The position numbers and the translations under genes are program-made. Source: Gammaproteobacteria bacterium (GTDB lineage: Bacteria; Pseudomonadota; Gammaproteobacteria; Steroidobacterales; Steroidobacteraceae). From it: a stretch of 55,224 bases of DNA. The stretch spans positions 298,115 to 353,338 of the forward strand of contig PKWJ01000018.1 of NCBI GenBank assembly GCA_003132025.1, read 5' to 3'. Of the stretch, positions 41,155 to 49,231 are shown one piece after another; positions within the stretch are counted from its first letter, which is position 1; every line of letters starts with the position of its first letter. Below the pieces are notes generated by a model. That model ran no database searches. It saw only the letters and a list, made by a program, of their open reading frames with translations, and was not told the DNA's origin.

Positions 41155-41780
41155 GAGCGCGCCAGCTCGCCGATCTTCAGATCGAGCAGTCCGACATCGA
41201 TGGTGGCGTCGGCGCTGCTGCGCGCGTCGCGGTAAGCCTTGAGCGCCCCGTCGCGATCGCCATTGGCGAGCAGCGCATCGCCGCGCACTTGCGCGTAGCG
41301 GGCCGCGAAGGCGCCCGGCTTGACTGCGTCGAGAGTCTTCAGTGCCTGATCGGCGTTGCCCTGCGCCAGCTCGACGCGCGCCAGCCGCAGTCGTGCCAGC
41401 AACGCCAGCTCGGGATCGCTGCTCGAGGCGAGCACCTGCTGCAGCCGCGCGGCAGCCGCATCGAGTTGTTTGTTCTCCACCTGGATACGTGCCACTGCCA
41501 GGTTGGCCTGATCGGCGTAGGCCGTGGCCGGAAACGCCTTGACCAGCTCGTCCGCCAGCCGCGAGCCGCCGTTGACATCGTTGTGTTCGAAAGCGTCGAT
41601 CACCTGCTCGTAGCGCGCCGCGGCCGCGAGATTGCGCTGCTGGGTGCGATTCTGCCAGTAGTTCCAGCCGCCATAGACCGCGAGCGCCACCGCCACTCCC
41701 GCCAGGATCCACGGACCCTGCTCGCGCAGCCAGGCGAGCACGCGCTCCCATTGTTCCTTTTCATTCAAATACTCTTCCAC
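41151..41780 (-). CDS. yfgM: YfgM: inner-membrane TPR protein linked to SecYEG / BamB
   Basis: The 209-residue protein has a cytoplasmic N-terminus (EEYLNEKEQWERVLAWLRE), one membrane span (ILAGVAVALAVYGGWNYW, residues 26-43) and a periplasmic TPR-like domain with helical repeats (AARYEQVIDAFEHNDVNGGSRLADEL, LARLRLARVELAQGNADQALKTLD). YfgM associates with the SecYEG translocon and the PpiD chaperone in Escherichia. It overlaps bamB by 4 bp and follows hisS by 19 bp. Confidence 0.9.
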   Translation of the reverse strand: MEEYLNEKEQWERVLAWLREQGPWILAGVAVALAVYGGWNYWQNRTQQRNLAAAARYEQVIDAFEHNDVNGGSRLADELVKAFPATAYADQANLAVARIQVENKQLDAAAARLQQVLASSSDPELALLARLRLARVELAQGNADQALKTLDAVKPGAFAARYAQVRGDALLANGDRDGALKAYRDARSSADATIDVGLLDLKIGELARS

Positions 41781-41799
41781 TCGCGATCTCCCACAGGTC

Positions 41800-43068
41800 C
41801 TAGAGTAACGCCGCGATGCGCGCCGGCAGCTCGTGCAACGGACACTCGATCTGACCGTCGTCGCGGCGCAAAGGTTTCACCGCCGCCACGCCCCGATCGA
41901 GTTCGGCGTCTCCCAGGATCAGCGCCAGGCGCGCTCCGCTGCGATCGGCGCGGCGGAACTGCGTCTTGAAATTGCCGCCACCCAGATTGAGCAGCACGCC
42001 GCGCCCCGGCAGCGCATCGCGCAGCTGTTCGGCCAGGCGCATGGCCTCGCGTTCCGATCGCTCGCCGCTGGCGACGATGTAGATGTCGGGCGCGACGCCC
42101 GGAACCGCGTTGCCGGCCTGGTTCATCAGCTCCACCGTCCGCTCGATTCCCATGGCGAAGCCGATCGCCGGCGTGGCCTCGCCCCCGAGCTGCGTAATCA
42201 GGCCGTCGTAGCGCCCGCCCGAGCAAACCGCATCCTGGGCGCCGAGCGCATCGGTGACCCACTCGAACACGGTGCGCGAATAATAGTCGAGTCCACGTAC
42301 CAGCCGTGGATTGACTTCATAAGCCACGCCCACGGCATCCAGCCCGGCGCGTAGGCCGGCGAAGTGCGCCTGCGACTCCGGGTCCAGGTGCTCCGTGAGC
42401 AGCGGCGCAGCCTCGATCAGCGCTCGCATCGCCGGCTGCTTGCTGTCCAGGATGCGCAGCGCGTTGCCGTCGAGGCGTCGGCGGCTGTCCGCATCCAGTT
42501 CACTCTCGTGGGCGCGAAAATACTGCTGCAGCCGCTCACGGTAGCTGGCACGCGCCGCCACGGTCCCGAGCGAGTTGATCATCAGTCGCACCCGCGTAAT
42601 CCCCAGCGCGCGCCACAGCCGCGCGCTCAGCGCGATCAGCTCGATGTCGACATCCGGTCCCGCAAATCCCAGGGCTTCGAGGTCAAACTGATAAAACTGC
42701 CGGTAGCGACCCTTCTGCGGCCGCTCGTGCCGGAACATCGGACCCAGGCACCAGAACTTGTGGCGCGCGCCGCGCAGCAGGCCGTTGGAGATTGCCGCCC
42801 GGGCAATGCCGGCGGTCGCCTCGGGGCGCAGCGTCAGGCTGTCGCCGCCGAGGTCCTGGAAGGTATACATCTCCTTTTCGACGATATCGGTGTGTTCGCC
42901 GATCGAGCGCTGGAACAGCTGCGTATGCTCGACGATGGGCACCCGCACCTCTTCGTAGCCATAGGCCTCGAACACCGCGCGACCAACGCGCTCGAGATGC
43001 TGCCAGGCACCGATTTCGGCGGGCAGCACGTCATTCATGCCGCGCACCGGCTGGATCTGCTTGCTCAA
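41800..43068 (-). CDS. hisS: Histidyl-tRNA synthetase
   Basis: HisS is a class II synthetase that charges tRNA-His. The 422-residue protein starts KQIQPVRGMNDVLP and contains the class II motif 2 (HKFWCLGPMFRHERPQKGRYRQFYQFDLEALG), the histidine-binding loop (RGLDYYSRTVFEWV and SGGRYDGL), motif 3 (GFAMGIERTVELM) and an anticodon domain at the end (IYIVASGERSE...). The start is a TTG at 43068 overlapping the rodZ stop by 4 bp. In relatives ispG lies between rodZ and hisS; here it is absent. Confidence 0.97.
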   Translation of the reverse strand: MSKQIQPVRGMNDVLPAEIGAWQHLERVGRAVFEAYGYEEVRVPIVEHTQLFQRSIGEHTDIVEKEMYTFQDLGGDSLTLRPEATAGIARAAISNGLLRGARHKFWCLGPMFRHERPQKGRYRQFYQFDLEALGFAGPDVDIELIALSARLWRALGITRVRLMINSLGTVAARASYRERLQQYFRAHESELDADSRRRLDGNALRILDSKQPAMRALIEAAPLLTEHLDPESQAHFAGLRAGLDAVGVAYEVNPRLVRGLDYYSRTVFEWVTDALGAQDAVCSGGRYDGLITQLGGEATPAIGFAMGIERTVELMNQAGNAVPGVAPDIYIVASGERSEREAMRLAEQLRDALPGRGVLLNLGGGNFKTQFRRADRSGARLALILGDAELDRGVAAVKPLRRDDGQIECPLHELPARIAALL

Positions 43069-44003
43069 GGCGGCGCGGTTGGCGCCGACGGTGCGCGCTG
43101 GGGTCGTGAGGCGGGGACGTCGCTCATGCGTCCGCCGTCGTCCAGTAGAAAGCGTTGCGGCCGGCCGCTCTCGGCAGCCGAACGCAATGCCACCGGGTGG
43201 CCGTCCAGCTCGAGCGTGATGCCGTCGGGATTGCCCAGCAGCACGCGCAGCGGCCCCGCCCCGCTCACGTGCCGTACGGATCCGGCGCCGCCGAAGTCGT
43301 GGTATAGCGTCGCGCCGTGGGCGTCATAGATCTCGACCCAGCTGTCCTGGTTGAACCTGATCGCCAACCGCACGCGCCCGATGGACGAAGCCTTAGGCGC
43401 CGGCGGTGCTTCCTTCGATGTCGCGCTACTGTCCTTGGAACTGGTCGCGGCATTCTTCGGCGGCGCCACAGCCTCCGCGGCGGGAGCCGGACCGGCTGCC
43501 GCCCCGTCCGTGGCCGGGGGGGCTGGCGGCAAGGCTGGCGGGGCGGGCGCCGCGGACGTTGCGCTGGGTGGATTCGCGGGGCGGCGGTGCCCGGCAGGCA
43601 CCCGCACCGCCCACCAGATCCAGGCGGCCAGCACCAGCACGATGGCGCCGATCAGGGCTGCCCAGGGTGGCAATGCCACGCCACGCGATGCCGTAGTGCC
43701 CGGCAGGGTCGTGGTACGCCGCAGGTCCGGTTGTGGCGCCAGCCGCGCCGCGCAGGCCGCATAGGCGGCCTCGATCTCCTCGACCGGCAGGTCCACCAGC
43801 TCGGCATAGTGACGCAGATGTCCGCGCACGAACACGGCGGCGCCCAGGGTCTGGAACTGCCCGGCCTCGAGCGCCTGCAGCGTCGCGATATCCAGCCGCA
43901 GGCGTTCGGCAACCTGGGGCAGCGTCATGCCGGCCGCCTCGCGTGCAGCCGCCAGGCGCGCGCCTGGGTTGCCGCTGTGTGATTGCGCCGCCCCCTCGTC
44001 CAT
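43065..44003 (-). CDS. rodZ: RodZ-like helix-turn-helix membrane protein
   Basis: RodZ links MreB filaments to the wall-elongation machinery. The 312-residue product has an N-terminal HTH of the XRE type (LAAAREAAGMTLPQVAERLRLDIATLQALEAGQF, then FVRGHLRHYAELVDL). One membrane span (WAALIGAIVLVLAAWIWWAV, about 113-132), a long Pro/Ala/Ser/Lys linker (about 140-210) and a C-terminal periplasmic DUF4115-type beta domain (LAIRFNQDSWVEIYDAHGATLYHDFG, GAGPLRVLLGNPDGITLELDG) follow. It overlaps hisS by 4 bp and lies 21 bp after pilW. Confidence 0.93.
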   Translation of the reverse strand: MDEGAAQSHSGNPGARLAAAREAAGMTLPQVAERLRLDIATLQALEAGQFQTLGAAVFVRGHLRHYAELVDLPVEEIEAAYAACAARLAPQPDLRRTTTLPGTTASRGVALPPWAALIGAIVLVLAAWIWWAVRVPAGHRRPANPPSATSAAPAPPALPPAPPATDGAAAGPAPAAEAVAPPKNAATSSKDSSATSKEAPPAPKASSIGRVRLAIRFNQDSWVEIYDAHGATLYHDFGGAGSVRHVSGAGPLRVLLGNPDGITLELDGHPVALRSAAESGRPQRFLLDDGGRMSDVPASRPQRAPSAPTAPP

Positions 44004-44024
44004 GTTTTAGCCGCCGTCCATGGA

Positions 44025-44852
44025 TCAGCCGGGATTGAGCTTGCTGGCCGCCAGCGCATGCGCCTGGTCGGAGTCGGGGAATTCCTGCCCCAGACGCGCC
44101 CCGTAGCGCTGCTGCGCGCCGGCGTCGTTCTGCGCCTGCGCAATGCGGTAGGCCAGCAACAGCAGGTCGGGCGTGGACGGATTGGTCAGCAGGAACACGT
44201 CGATGCGGAAGCGCGCATCGGCAAGCTTCTGCTGCTGGAAATCCAGATCCGACGCCTGGTACACCGCTTCGGAATAAGCCGGGTTGGCACGCAACGCGCG
44301 CGCGAAGCGCTGCGCGGCATCGGCATCACGATGCACCCCACGCATGCACACCCCGGCATTGGTGTAGGCCGCCCAGGGCGTTGGGTAGAGCGGATTGGTC
44401 GCGGCCTCTTCGAAATAGCGCACGCCCTCGTCGGCGCGTCCGTGGCTGCACAGGAACACCGCATAATTGTTCAACATCGCCGGATCATGCGAATCCAGAT
44501 CGAGCGCGGTGCGATATTCCTTGTCGGCTTCCTTATCCTTGCCCAGGCGCTCATCCAGCAGCGCCATCGCGCCGTGAATCTCCGGATTGTGCGGATCCTG
44601 GCTGCGCGCGCGCTCCAGCTTCTCCTTGGAGATCGGCAGGTTCCCCTCCCGCAGGTAACCGAGACCGAGCTGCATGTTGATCTTGGCCGCGGCCTGGATC
44701 CTGCTCTCGTTGCTGCTGTAGCTGCCGCTGCTGCCGCTGTTGATGTTGCCGGCGCCGTTGTTGCCGTTATAGACGGCGCTGTTGACGGTTGGCGTATGGC
44801 TGCACGCGCTCAGCATAAGGCTTAGCCACAGGCACCCCAGGCGGCAGTTCAT
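44025..44852 (-). CDS. pilW: Type IV pilus assembly lipoprotein PilW/PilF
   Basis: PilW (PilF) is the pilotin that carries the secretin PilQ to the outer membrane. The 275-residue product has a lipoprotein signal (LSLMLSAC, Cys17), a Ser/Gly/Asn-rich linker and about six TPR repeats (INMQLGLGYLREGNLPISKEKLERA; PEIHGAMALLDERLGKDKEADKEYRTALDLD; NNYAVFLCSHGRADEGVRYFEEA). It overlaps rlmN by 4 bp. The rlmN-pilF-rodZ order is as in Pseudomonas. Other pilus genes are not in the window. Confidence 0.93.
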   Translation of the reverse strand: MNCRLGCLWLSLMLSACSHTPTVNSAVYNGNNGAGNINSGSSGSYSSNESRIQAAAKINMQLGLGYLREGNLPISKEKLERARSQDPHNPEIHGAMALLDERLGKDKEADKEYRTALDLDSHDPAMLNNYAVFLCSHGRADEGVRYFEEAATNPLYPTPWAAYTNAGVCMRGVHRDADAAQRFARALRANPAYSEAVYQASDLDFQQQKLADARFRIDVFLLTNPSTPDLLLLAYRIAQAQNDAGAQQRYGARLGQEFPDSDQAHALAASKLNPG

Positions 44853-46003
44853 GCGTCGACTCCACCGGCCGCGCGCGTCCGCGCCGCCTCCACCCTGCTG
44901 CCCAGGCGCACCACGGTGCGATCGGTGACGCGGCCCACCAGCTGGCCGCAGGCGGCGTCGATATCATCGCCGCGCGTGCGCCGTACCGTTGCCATCACGC
45001 CCCCGCGCAGCAGCAGGTCGCGAAACTGGCCAATGGCGGCCTCGCTCGAACGCCGGAACTGGGTGCCATGATATGGATTGAACGGGATCAAATTCACCTT
45101 GGCCGGATGTCCGGTAAGCAACCGCGCCAGGGCGCGCGCCTGCGCCGGGGAATCGTTCACGCCGTCGAGCATCACGTATTCGAAGGTGACGCTGCGGCCA
45201 TTCTGTTCGTCGATGTAGTGCCAGCAGGCCTCGAGCAGCTCGGCGATCGGGTGCAGCCGGTTGATCGGCACCAGCTGGCTGCGCAGCTCGTCGTCCGGCG
45301 CGTGCAGCGACACCGCCAGCGCGACGTTGATTTCCTGCGCCAGGCGGTAGATCTGCGGCGCCAGGCCCGAAGTCGACAGCGTGACGCGCCGGCGTGAGAG
45401 ATCGAACCCCAGGTCATCGAGGAAAATCCGCAGCGCCGGAATCACGTTGCGGAAATTGGCCAGCGGCTCACCCATGCCCATCAGCACCACGTTGGTGATG
45501 ATGCGATCGCCGCCGGGCTGAAATCCCAATTCGCGCTTCGCCAGCCACACCTGGCCGACGATCTCGGCGCTGGAGAGGTTACGGTTGAAGCCCTGCTGGG
45601 CAGTGGCGCAGAACGCGCAGTCGAGCGCGCAGCCGACCTGCGAGGAAATGCACAACGTGCCACGATCGGCCTCCGGTATGTACACCATCTCGAACGCCTG
45701 GGTCTGATCGGCGCGCAGCAGCCACTTGCGCGTGCCGTCGCTGGCGCGCTGCTCGGTGACGATCTCGGGCAAGGTGATCGCGGCACGCTCGGCCAGCTGC
45801 CCGCGAAAATCGCGCGCCAGGTTGCTCATGTCCTCGAAGCGATCGCAACCGCGCTTGTACAGCCAGTTCATCAGCTGGCGCGCGCGAAACGGCTTTGCGC
45901 CCAGCCCGGCGCAGAACGCTTCCAGCTCGGCCCGCGGCAATCCCAAAAGGTTGACGCGGCCCCCAGCGTTGTCTGTGGTCTCACCCGCGCCGATGGCCGT
46001 CAT
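44849..46003 (-). CDS. rlmN: 23S rRNA/tRNA adenine-C2 methyltransferase RlmN
   Basis: RlmN is a radical-SAM enzyme that methylates A2503 of 23S rRNA and A37 of some tRNAs. The 384-residue protein has the CxxxCxxC cluster motif at Cys125, Cys129 and Cys132 (GCALDCAFCATAQQGF), the methyl-carrying cysteine in the C-terminal AACGQL, and the SAM-binding GMGEPLANF. The extra cysteine before the cluster (LCISSQ, Cys118) is also in place. It lies 20 bp after ndk and overlaps pilW by 4 bp. Confidence 0.97.
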   Translation of the reverse strand: MTAIGAGETTDNAGGRVNLLGLPRAELEAFCAGLGAKPFRARQLMNWLYKRGCDRFEDMSNLARDFRGQLAERAAITLPEIVTEQRASDGTRKWLLRADQTQAFEMVYIPEADRGTLCISSQVGCALDCAFCATAQQGFNRNLSSAEIVGQVWLAKRELGFQPGGDRIITNVVLMGMGEPLANFRNVIPALRIFLDDLGFDLSRRRVTLSTSGLAPQIYRLAQEINVALAVSLHAPDDELRSQLVPINRLHPIAELLEACWHYIDEQNGRSVTFEYVMLDGVNDSPAQARALARLLTGHPAKVNLIPFNPYHGTQFRRSSEAAIGQFRDLLLRGGVMATVRRTRGDDIDAACGQLVGRVTDRTVVRLGSRVEAARTRAAGGVDA

Positions 46004-46023
46004 TGCTGTTCTGCCGGGCGCCT

Positions 46024-46452
46024 TCAGGTGCGCGGGCAGATCTCCGTCGCGCTGAAGAAAAACGCGATCTCGCCGGCCGCGGTGGCCGGGGAATCCGAGC
46101 CATGCACTACGTTCTCCTCGATACTGTGCGCAAGATCGGCGCGGATGGTGCCCGGGGCGGCTTTTTTCGGATCGGTGGCACCCATCAGGTCGCGGTGCCT
46201 GGCGATCGAACCGTCGCCTTCCAGCACCTGCGCCATCACCGGACCCGAGCTCATGTAACGTACCAGGTCGCGGTAGAACGGCCGCTCGCGATGCACCTGG
46301 TAGAACAGTTCCGCCTGCTGCTGCGACAGCCGCAGCATGCGCGCGGCGATGATATGCAGCCCCGCGCTCTCGAACCGGCGATAGACCTCGCCTATCAGAT
46401 TGCGGGCCACGCCGTCGGGCTTGACGATGGAAAGGGTGCGCTCGACCGCCAT
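46024..46452 (-). CDS. ndk: Nucleoside-diphosphate kinase
   Basis: Ndk balances NTP and dNTP pools through a phosphohistidine. The 142-residue product shows [61 protein letters not shown] and the active-site His in [10 protein letters not shown]. It has a good ribosome-binding site (GGAGG 4-5 bp before the ATG) and its own promoter, described separately. In Pseudomonas-like relatives ndk follows the full isc operon. Confidence 0.97.
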   Translation of the reverse strand: MAVERTLSIVKPDGVARNLIGEVYRRFESAGLHIIAARMLRLSQQQAELFYQVHRERPFYRDLVRYMSSGPVMAQVLEGDGSIARHRDLMGATDPKKAAPGTIRADLAHSIEENVVHGSDSPATAAGEIAFFFSATEICPRT

Positions 46453-46479
46453 GGAACCTCCGTCCAGAAAAAGGGCGGC

Positions 46480-46508
46480 AGTATAGGGGGTGGCGGAAGT
46501 CCCGGCAA
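46480..46508 (-). promoter_or_regulatory. Sigma-70-type promoter of the ndk-rlmN-pilW-rodZ-hisS-yfgM-bamB-der operon
   Basis: On the minus strand TTGCCG (46508-46503) and TATACT (46485-46480) are separated by exactly 17 bp, about 28 bp before the ndk ATG. The downstream genes are all in close spacing or overlapping, so this promoter may drive eight genes. Confidence 0.55.
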
Positions 46509-46519
46509 TTTAAGGCAAT

Positions 46520-46846
46520 TCAGGCGGTAGTAAAGCTCTCGCCGCAGCCGCATTCGCCGGCAACGTTCGGATTCTCGAACCGGAAGCTCTCGTTCAGGCC
46601 GGAACGCACCAGGTCGATGCGGGTGCCGTCGATCGCCGCCAGGCTCGCCGGATCGACGTACACCTTGACACCGGAGCTGTCGAAAACGAGGTCATCCGGG
46701 CGAACTTCGTCGGCGTAATCAACGACGTAGCTATAGCCGGAGCAGCCGCTAGCCTTGATGGCAAGGCGCAGCCCCAGCCCCCGGCCACGGGTGGCAATAC
46801 GGCTGCGGATGCGCTCGGCTGCTGATTCGGTTAAGGAAATGGCCAT
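46520..46846 (-). CDS. iscA: Iron-sulfur cluster assembly protein IscA
   Basis: The 108-residue A-type carrier has the three conserved cysteines (SGCSGYSYVV and ECGCGESF) and is close in sequence to Escherichia IscA along its whole length (ISLTESAAERIRSRIATRGRGLGLRLAIKASGCSG ... ENPNVAGECGCGESF). A-type proteins pass clusters from the scaffold to target apoproteins. A TAAAAT box at 46873-46868 and a CTGGAG ribosome-binding sequence precede the ATG. It lies downstream of the IscU-like gene and upstream of ndk; hscB, hscA, fdx and iscX, normally between, are absent. Confidence 0.94.
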   Translation of the reverse strand: MAISLTESAAERIRSRIATRGRGLGLRLAIKASGCSGYSYVVDYADEVRPDDLVFDSSGVKVYVDPASLAAIDGTRIDLVRSGLNESFRFENPNVAGECGCGESFTTA

Positions 46847-46873
46847 CGTTGAGTCTCCAGTGCCTTCATTTTA

Positions 46874-47266
46874 CTACGAATCGGTCACCGATTTGTCAGC
46901 CGCGGCTAAAGCTGCGACGAGTGCATCCTCGACCACCAGCAGCCTTCCTAACCGCGCCTGCGGGATCTGCAGCTGCCGCGCCCAGTCGGCGGGAGCGCCG
47001 AGCGAACCCCGGTCAGCGCTTTCCAGCCGCGTAGCCAGCCATTCGCAGGCCGCGAGCGTGTACGGGCAGCCGTAGGCCCGGTAGCGCGCCCGCAGTACGC
47101 GCTGACCGCTCAGTTCCAGCATGAAGCGCACCCGAGTGCCGCGCTGCTCGCGCCCGGCTTCACCGTACACCACCGGCAGCGTGCCGGCCGGCTCGCCGGC
47201 GTGGGATAGCGCGCCGAACAGCCGGCGCACCTCGGGTCCCAGCGGATCTTCGAGGCTCGCGTTCAC
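46874..47266 (-). CDS. IscU/NifU-N-like protein lacking most cluster ligands
   Basis: The 130-residue product occupies the iscU position. Its middle (RVLRARYRAYGCPYTLAACEWLATRLE) and end (ARLGRLLVVEDALVAALA) follow the IscU fold outline. Of the three cluster-binding cysteines of IscU, only the second is kept (Cys67 in YGCPY). The first loop reads GEPAGTLPVVYGEAG with no Cys or Asp of the usual kind, and the third, normally His-Cys before the last helix, is replaced by Gly-Arg. Another Cys is at 74. It cannot form the canonical scaffold site unaided. GTG start at 47266, overlapping iscS by 4 bp. Confidence 0.75.
   Translation of the reverse strand: MNASLEDPLGPEVRRLFGALSHAGEPAGTLPVVYGEAGREQRGTRVRFMLELSGQRVLRARYRAYGCPYTLAACEWLATRLESADRGSLGAPADWARQLQIPQARLGRLLVVEDALVAALAAADKSVTDS
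46879..46893. promoter_or_regulatory. Perfect 7-1-7 palindrome AATCGGT-C-ACCGATT upstream of iscA
   Basis: The palindrome lies in the last codons of the IscU-like gene, directly upstream of the TAAAAT box of iscA and thus across a would-be promoter spacer. It does not resemble the known IscR type 1 or type 2 consensus. It may be an operator for an unidentified regulator of iscA. Confidence 0.45.
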
Positions 47267-48450
47267 GGTGCCGCCGCCCGCAGCCGCCGCACCTCGCGCG
47301 TCACGGCGGCGATCGCCAAGTCGATATCCTGCTCGCTGCTGTAGCGGCCGAGGCTGAATCGCAGCGCACTTTGCGCCAGTTCGGTGTCACGGCCCAGTGC
47401 CCGCAGCACGTAGGAGGGCTCATCGCTGTCGGAGCTGCAGGCCGAGCCGGTCGACAGCGACAGTTCGGTCAGTCCCATCAACAGGCTCTCGCCCTCGATG
47501 CCGGTGAAGGACACATTCAGGATCCCGGGCACGCGCTGCGTGGGATGGCCGTTGAGCAGGACGCCTCCGATCGCGTTCAGGCCCTGCCATAGCCGCGCGC
47601 GCAGCCGCTCGCAGTGCTCGGCGTCCGCGCGCCAGGCAGCCGCGGCCAGCTCGCAGGCCAGGCCGAAGCCGACGATCTGGTGTACTGCCAGCGTGCCGGA
47701 ACGCAGGCCCCGTTCGTGCCCGCCGCCGAACACCAATGGCTGCAGCGATGCGCGCCGCGCGGGCGCGAAGTACAACGCGCCGATGCCCTTGGGACCATAG
47801 AGTTTGTGCGCGGTGAACGACAGCAGGTCGCACTGCAGGCGCTCGACATCCAGCGCCACCTTGCCGGCGCTCTGTGCCGCATCCACGTGCAGCGGCACCG
47901 CGCGCTCGTGACAGATGGCGGCGATGGCCTCGATGTCCTGCAGCACGCCGATCTCGTTGTTGGCGTGCATGATCGACACCAGTACCGTGTCGTCGCGCAG
48001 CGCCTCGCGCACCAGTTGCGGTGCGATCAGACCCTGGTGGTCGGTGTCCAGATAGCTCACCTGGAAACCCTCGTGTTCCAGCCGGCGGCACGGATCGAGC
48101 ACCGACTTGTGCTCGGTGCGTGCGGTGACCAGGTGGCGGCCGGGATGGCGACCGCGCTTGGCGGCGGCGCGCGCGCTGCCGAGAATCGCAAGGTTATTCG
48201 ACTCGGTTGCGCCCGAGGTCCACACCAGCTGCTGCGGCGGCGCATTGATCAGAGCGGCGGCCTGCGCCCGCGCATGTTCCACGCGCGCCCGCGCCAGCCT
48301 GCCATGCTGATGCATCGAGGACGGATTACCGAACACGCCCTCGCGCGTCAGGCACTCGCCCATCGCCGCCGCCACCCGCGGATCGGCCGGAGAGGTGGCG
48401 GCGTAGTCGAGATATATCGGTTCCTGAGCGTTCACCGGTGTGCCTCTCAT
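47263..48450 (-). CDS. iscS: Cysteine desulfurase IscS
   Basis: IscS removes sulfur from cysteine to supply iron-sulfur and tRNA thiolation pathways. The 395-residue PLP enzyme has YLDYAATSPADPRV, TSGATESNNLAILG, His114 in RTEHKSV, MHANNEIGVLQDI, the PLP lysine Lys216 in FTAHKLYGPKG, and the sulfur-carrying Cys338 in STGSACSSDSDEPSYVLRALG. After LRFSLGRY and about 25 more residues it stops at LRAAAP. The final 18-20 residues of Escherichia IscS, which contact IscU, are missing. The start at 48450 overlaps the trmJ stop by 4 bp. Confidence 0.94.
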   Translation of the reverse strand: MRGTPVNAQEPIYLDYAATSPADPRVAAAMGECLTREGVFGNPSSMHQHGRLARARVEHARAQAAALINAPPQQLVWTSGATESNNLAILGSARAAAKRGRHPGRHLVTARTEHKSVLDPCRRLEHEGFQVSYLDTDHQGLIAPQLVREALRDDTVLVSIMHANNEIGVLQDIEAIAAICHERAVPLHVDAAQSAGKVALDVERLQCDLLSFTAHKLYGPKGIGALYFAPARRASLQPLVFGGGHERGLRSGTLAVHQIVGFGLACELAAAAWRADAEHCERLRARLWQGLNAIGGVLLNGHPTQRVPGILNVSFTGIEGESLLMGLTELSLSTGSACSSDSDEPSYVLRALGRDTELAQSALRFSLGRYSSEQDIDLAIAAVTREVRRLRAAAP

Positions 48451-49190
48451 GAGTCCTGGCCAGCGCGCCGCCGGCGCTGCTGCACCGCTGTCAGGATGCC
48501 ACGCAGGATATTGACCTCGTTGGCGTCCGGCTCGGCGCGCTGCAACAGCCGCCGGATGCGTTTCATCAGGTGTCCGCCGCTCTGGGTGCGATCGCGAAAG
48601 TCGATCTCCTCCAGCACCGTGGCCAGGTGCTGGTACAGATGATCCAGCTCGGCCGGCGTCGCCAGCGGTGCGGCGCGTGCCTCGATGCGCGCTTCCTGCG
48701 GCGGCGCGAGCCGCGCACGCAGGATTTCGTAGGCGACGATCTGCACCGCCATCGCGATGTTGAGCGACGCGTAGGCCGGATTGGCCGGTATACGCAGCAG
48801 CGCATGCGCATAGCGCAGCTCCTCGTTGGTCAGCCCGGCGCGTTCGGAGCCGAACATGATGGCCACCGGCGCGTGTTCGGCCTCGGCCACCGCGCGGCAA
48901 GCGGCCTCGCGCACATCGAACACGCGAAAATACTGGTCGCGTTCGCGGCTGGTGGTCGCCAGCACCAGCCCGCAGCCCTGCAGTGCGGCCGCAAGGTCGG
49001 CCTCGACCCGCGCGCCCGACAGCAGTTCCACCGCGCCGGAGGCGCGGGCGCTGGCCTCCGGATGCGGGAACAGCTTCGGCCGCACCAGCACCAGATCTTC
49101 GAGCTGCATGTTCTTGAGCGCGCGCGCCACCGCACCGATGTTGCCGGGATGCGAGGTTTCGACCAGGACGATGCGAATTGGACAGGGCAC
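48447..49190 (-). CDS. trmJ: tRNA (cytidine/uridine-2'-O)-methyltransferase TrmJ
   Basis: TrmJ is a SPOUT methyltransferase acting on position 32 of several tRNAs. The 247-residue product has the knot motifs: IRIVLVETSHPGNIGAVARALKNMQLEDLVLVRP at the start, MFGSERAGLTNEEL in the middle and the ASLNIAMAVQIVAYEI segment. A C-terminal helical extension follows. It starts with a GTG at 49190 and is divergent from suhB (41 bp apart). In Pseudomonas, trmJ is followed by cysE and iscR; both are missing here. Confidence 0.95.
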   Translation of the reverse strand: MPCPIRIVLVETSHPGNIGAVARALKNMQLEDLVLVRPKLFPHPEASARASGAVELLSGARVEADLAAALQGCGLVLATTSRERDQYFRVFDVREAACRAVAEAEHAPVAIMFGSERAGLTNEELRYAHALLRIPANPAYASLNIAMAVQIVAYEILRARLAPPQEARIEARAAPLATPAELDHLYQHLATVLEEIDFRDRTQSGGHLMKRIRRLLQRAEPDANEVNILRGILTAVQQRRRRAGQDS

Positions 49191-49231
49191 GACCTGTTAT
49201 CCTAATCGTTTATTCTTCGCGATTGTCCGCC

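Noticed and set aside
43426-43620. Proline/alanine-rich low-complexity stretch in rodZ as a possible frameshift or repeat element
   Set aside because: It is in frame and corresponds to the periplasmic linker usual for RodZ proteins.
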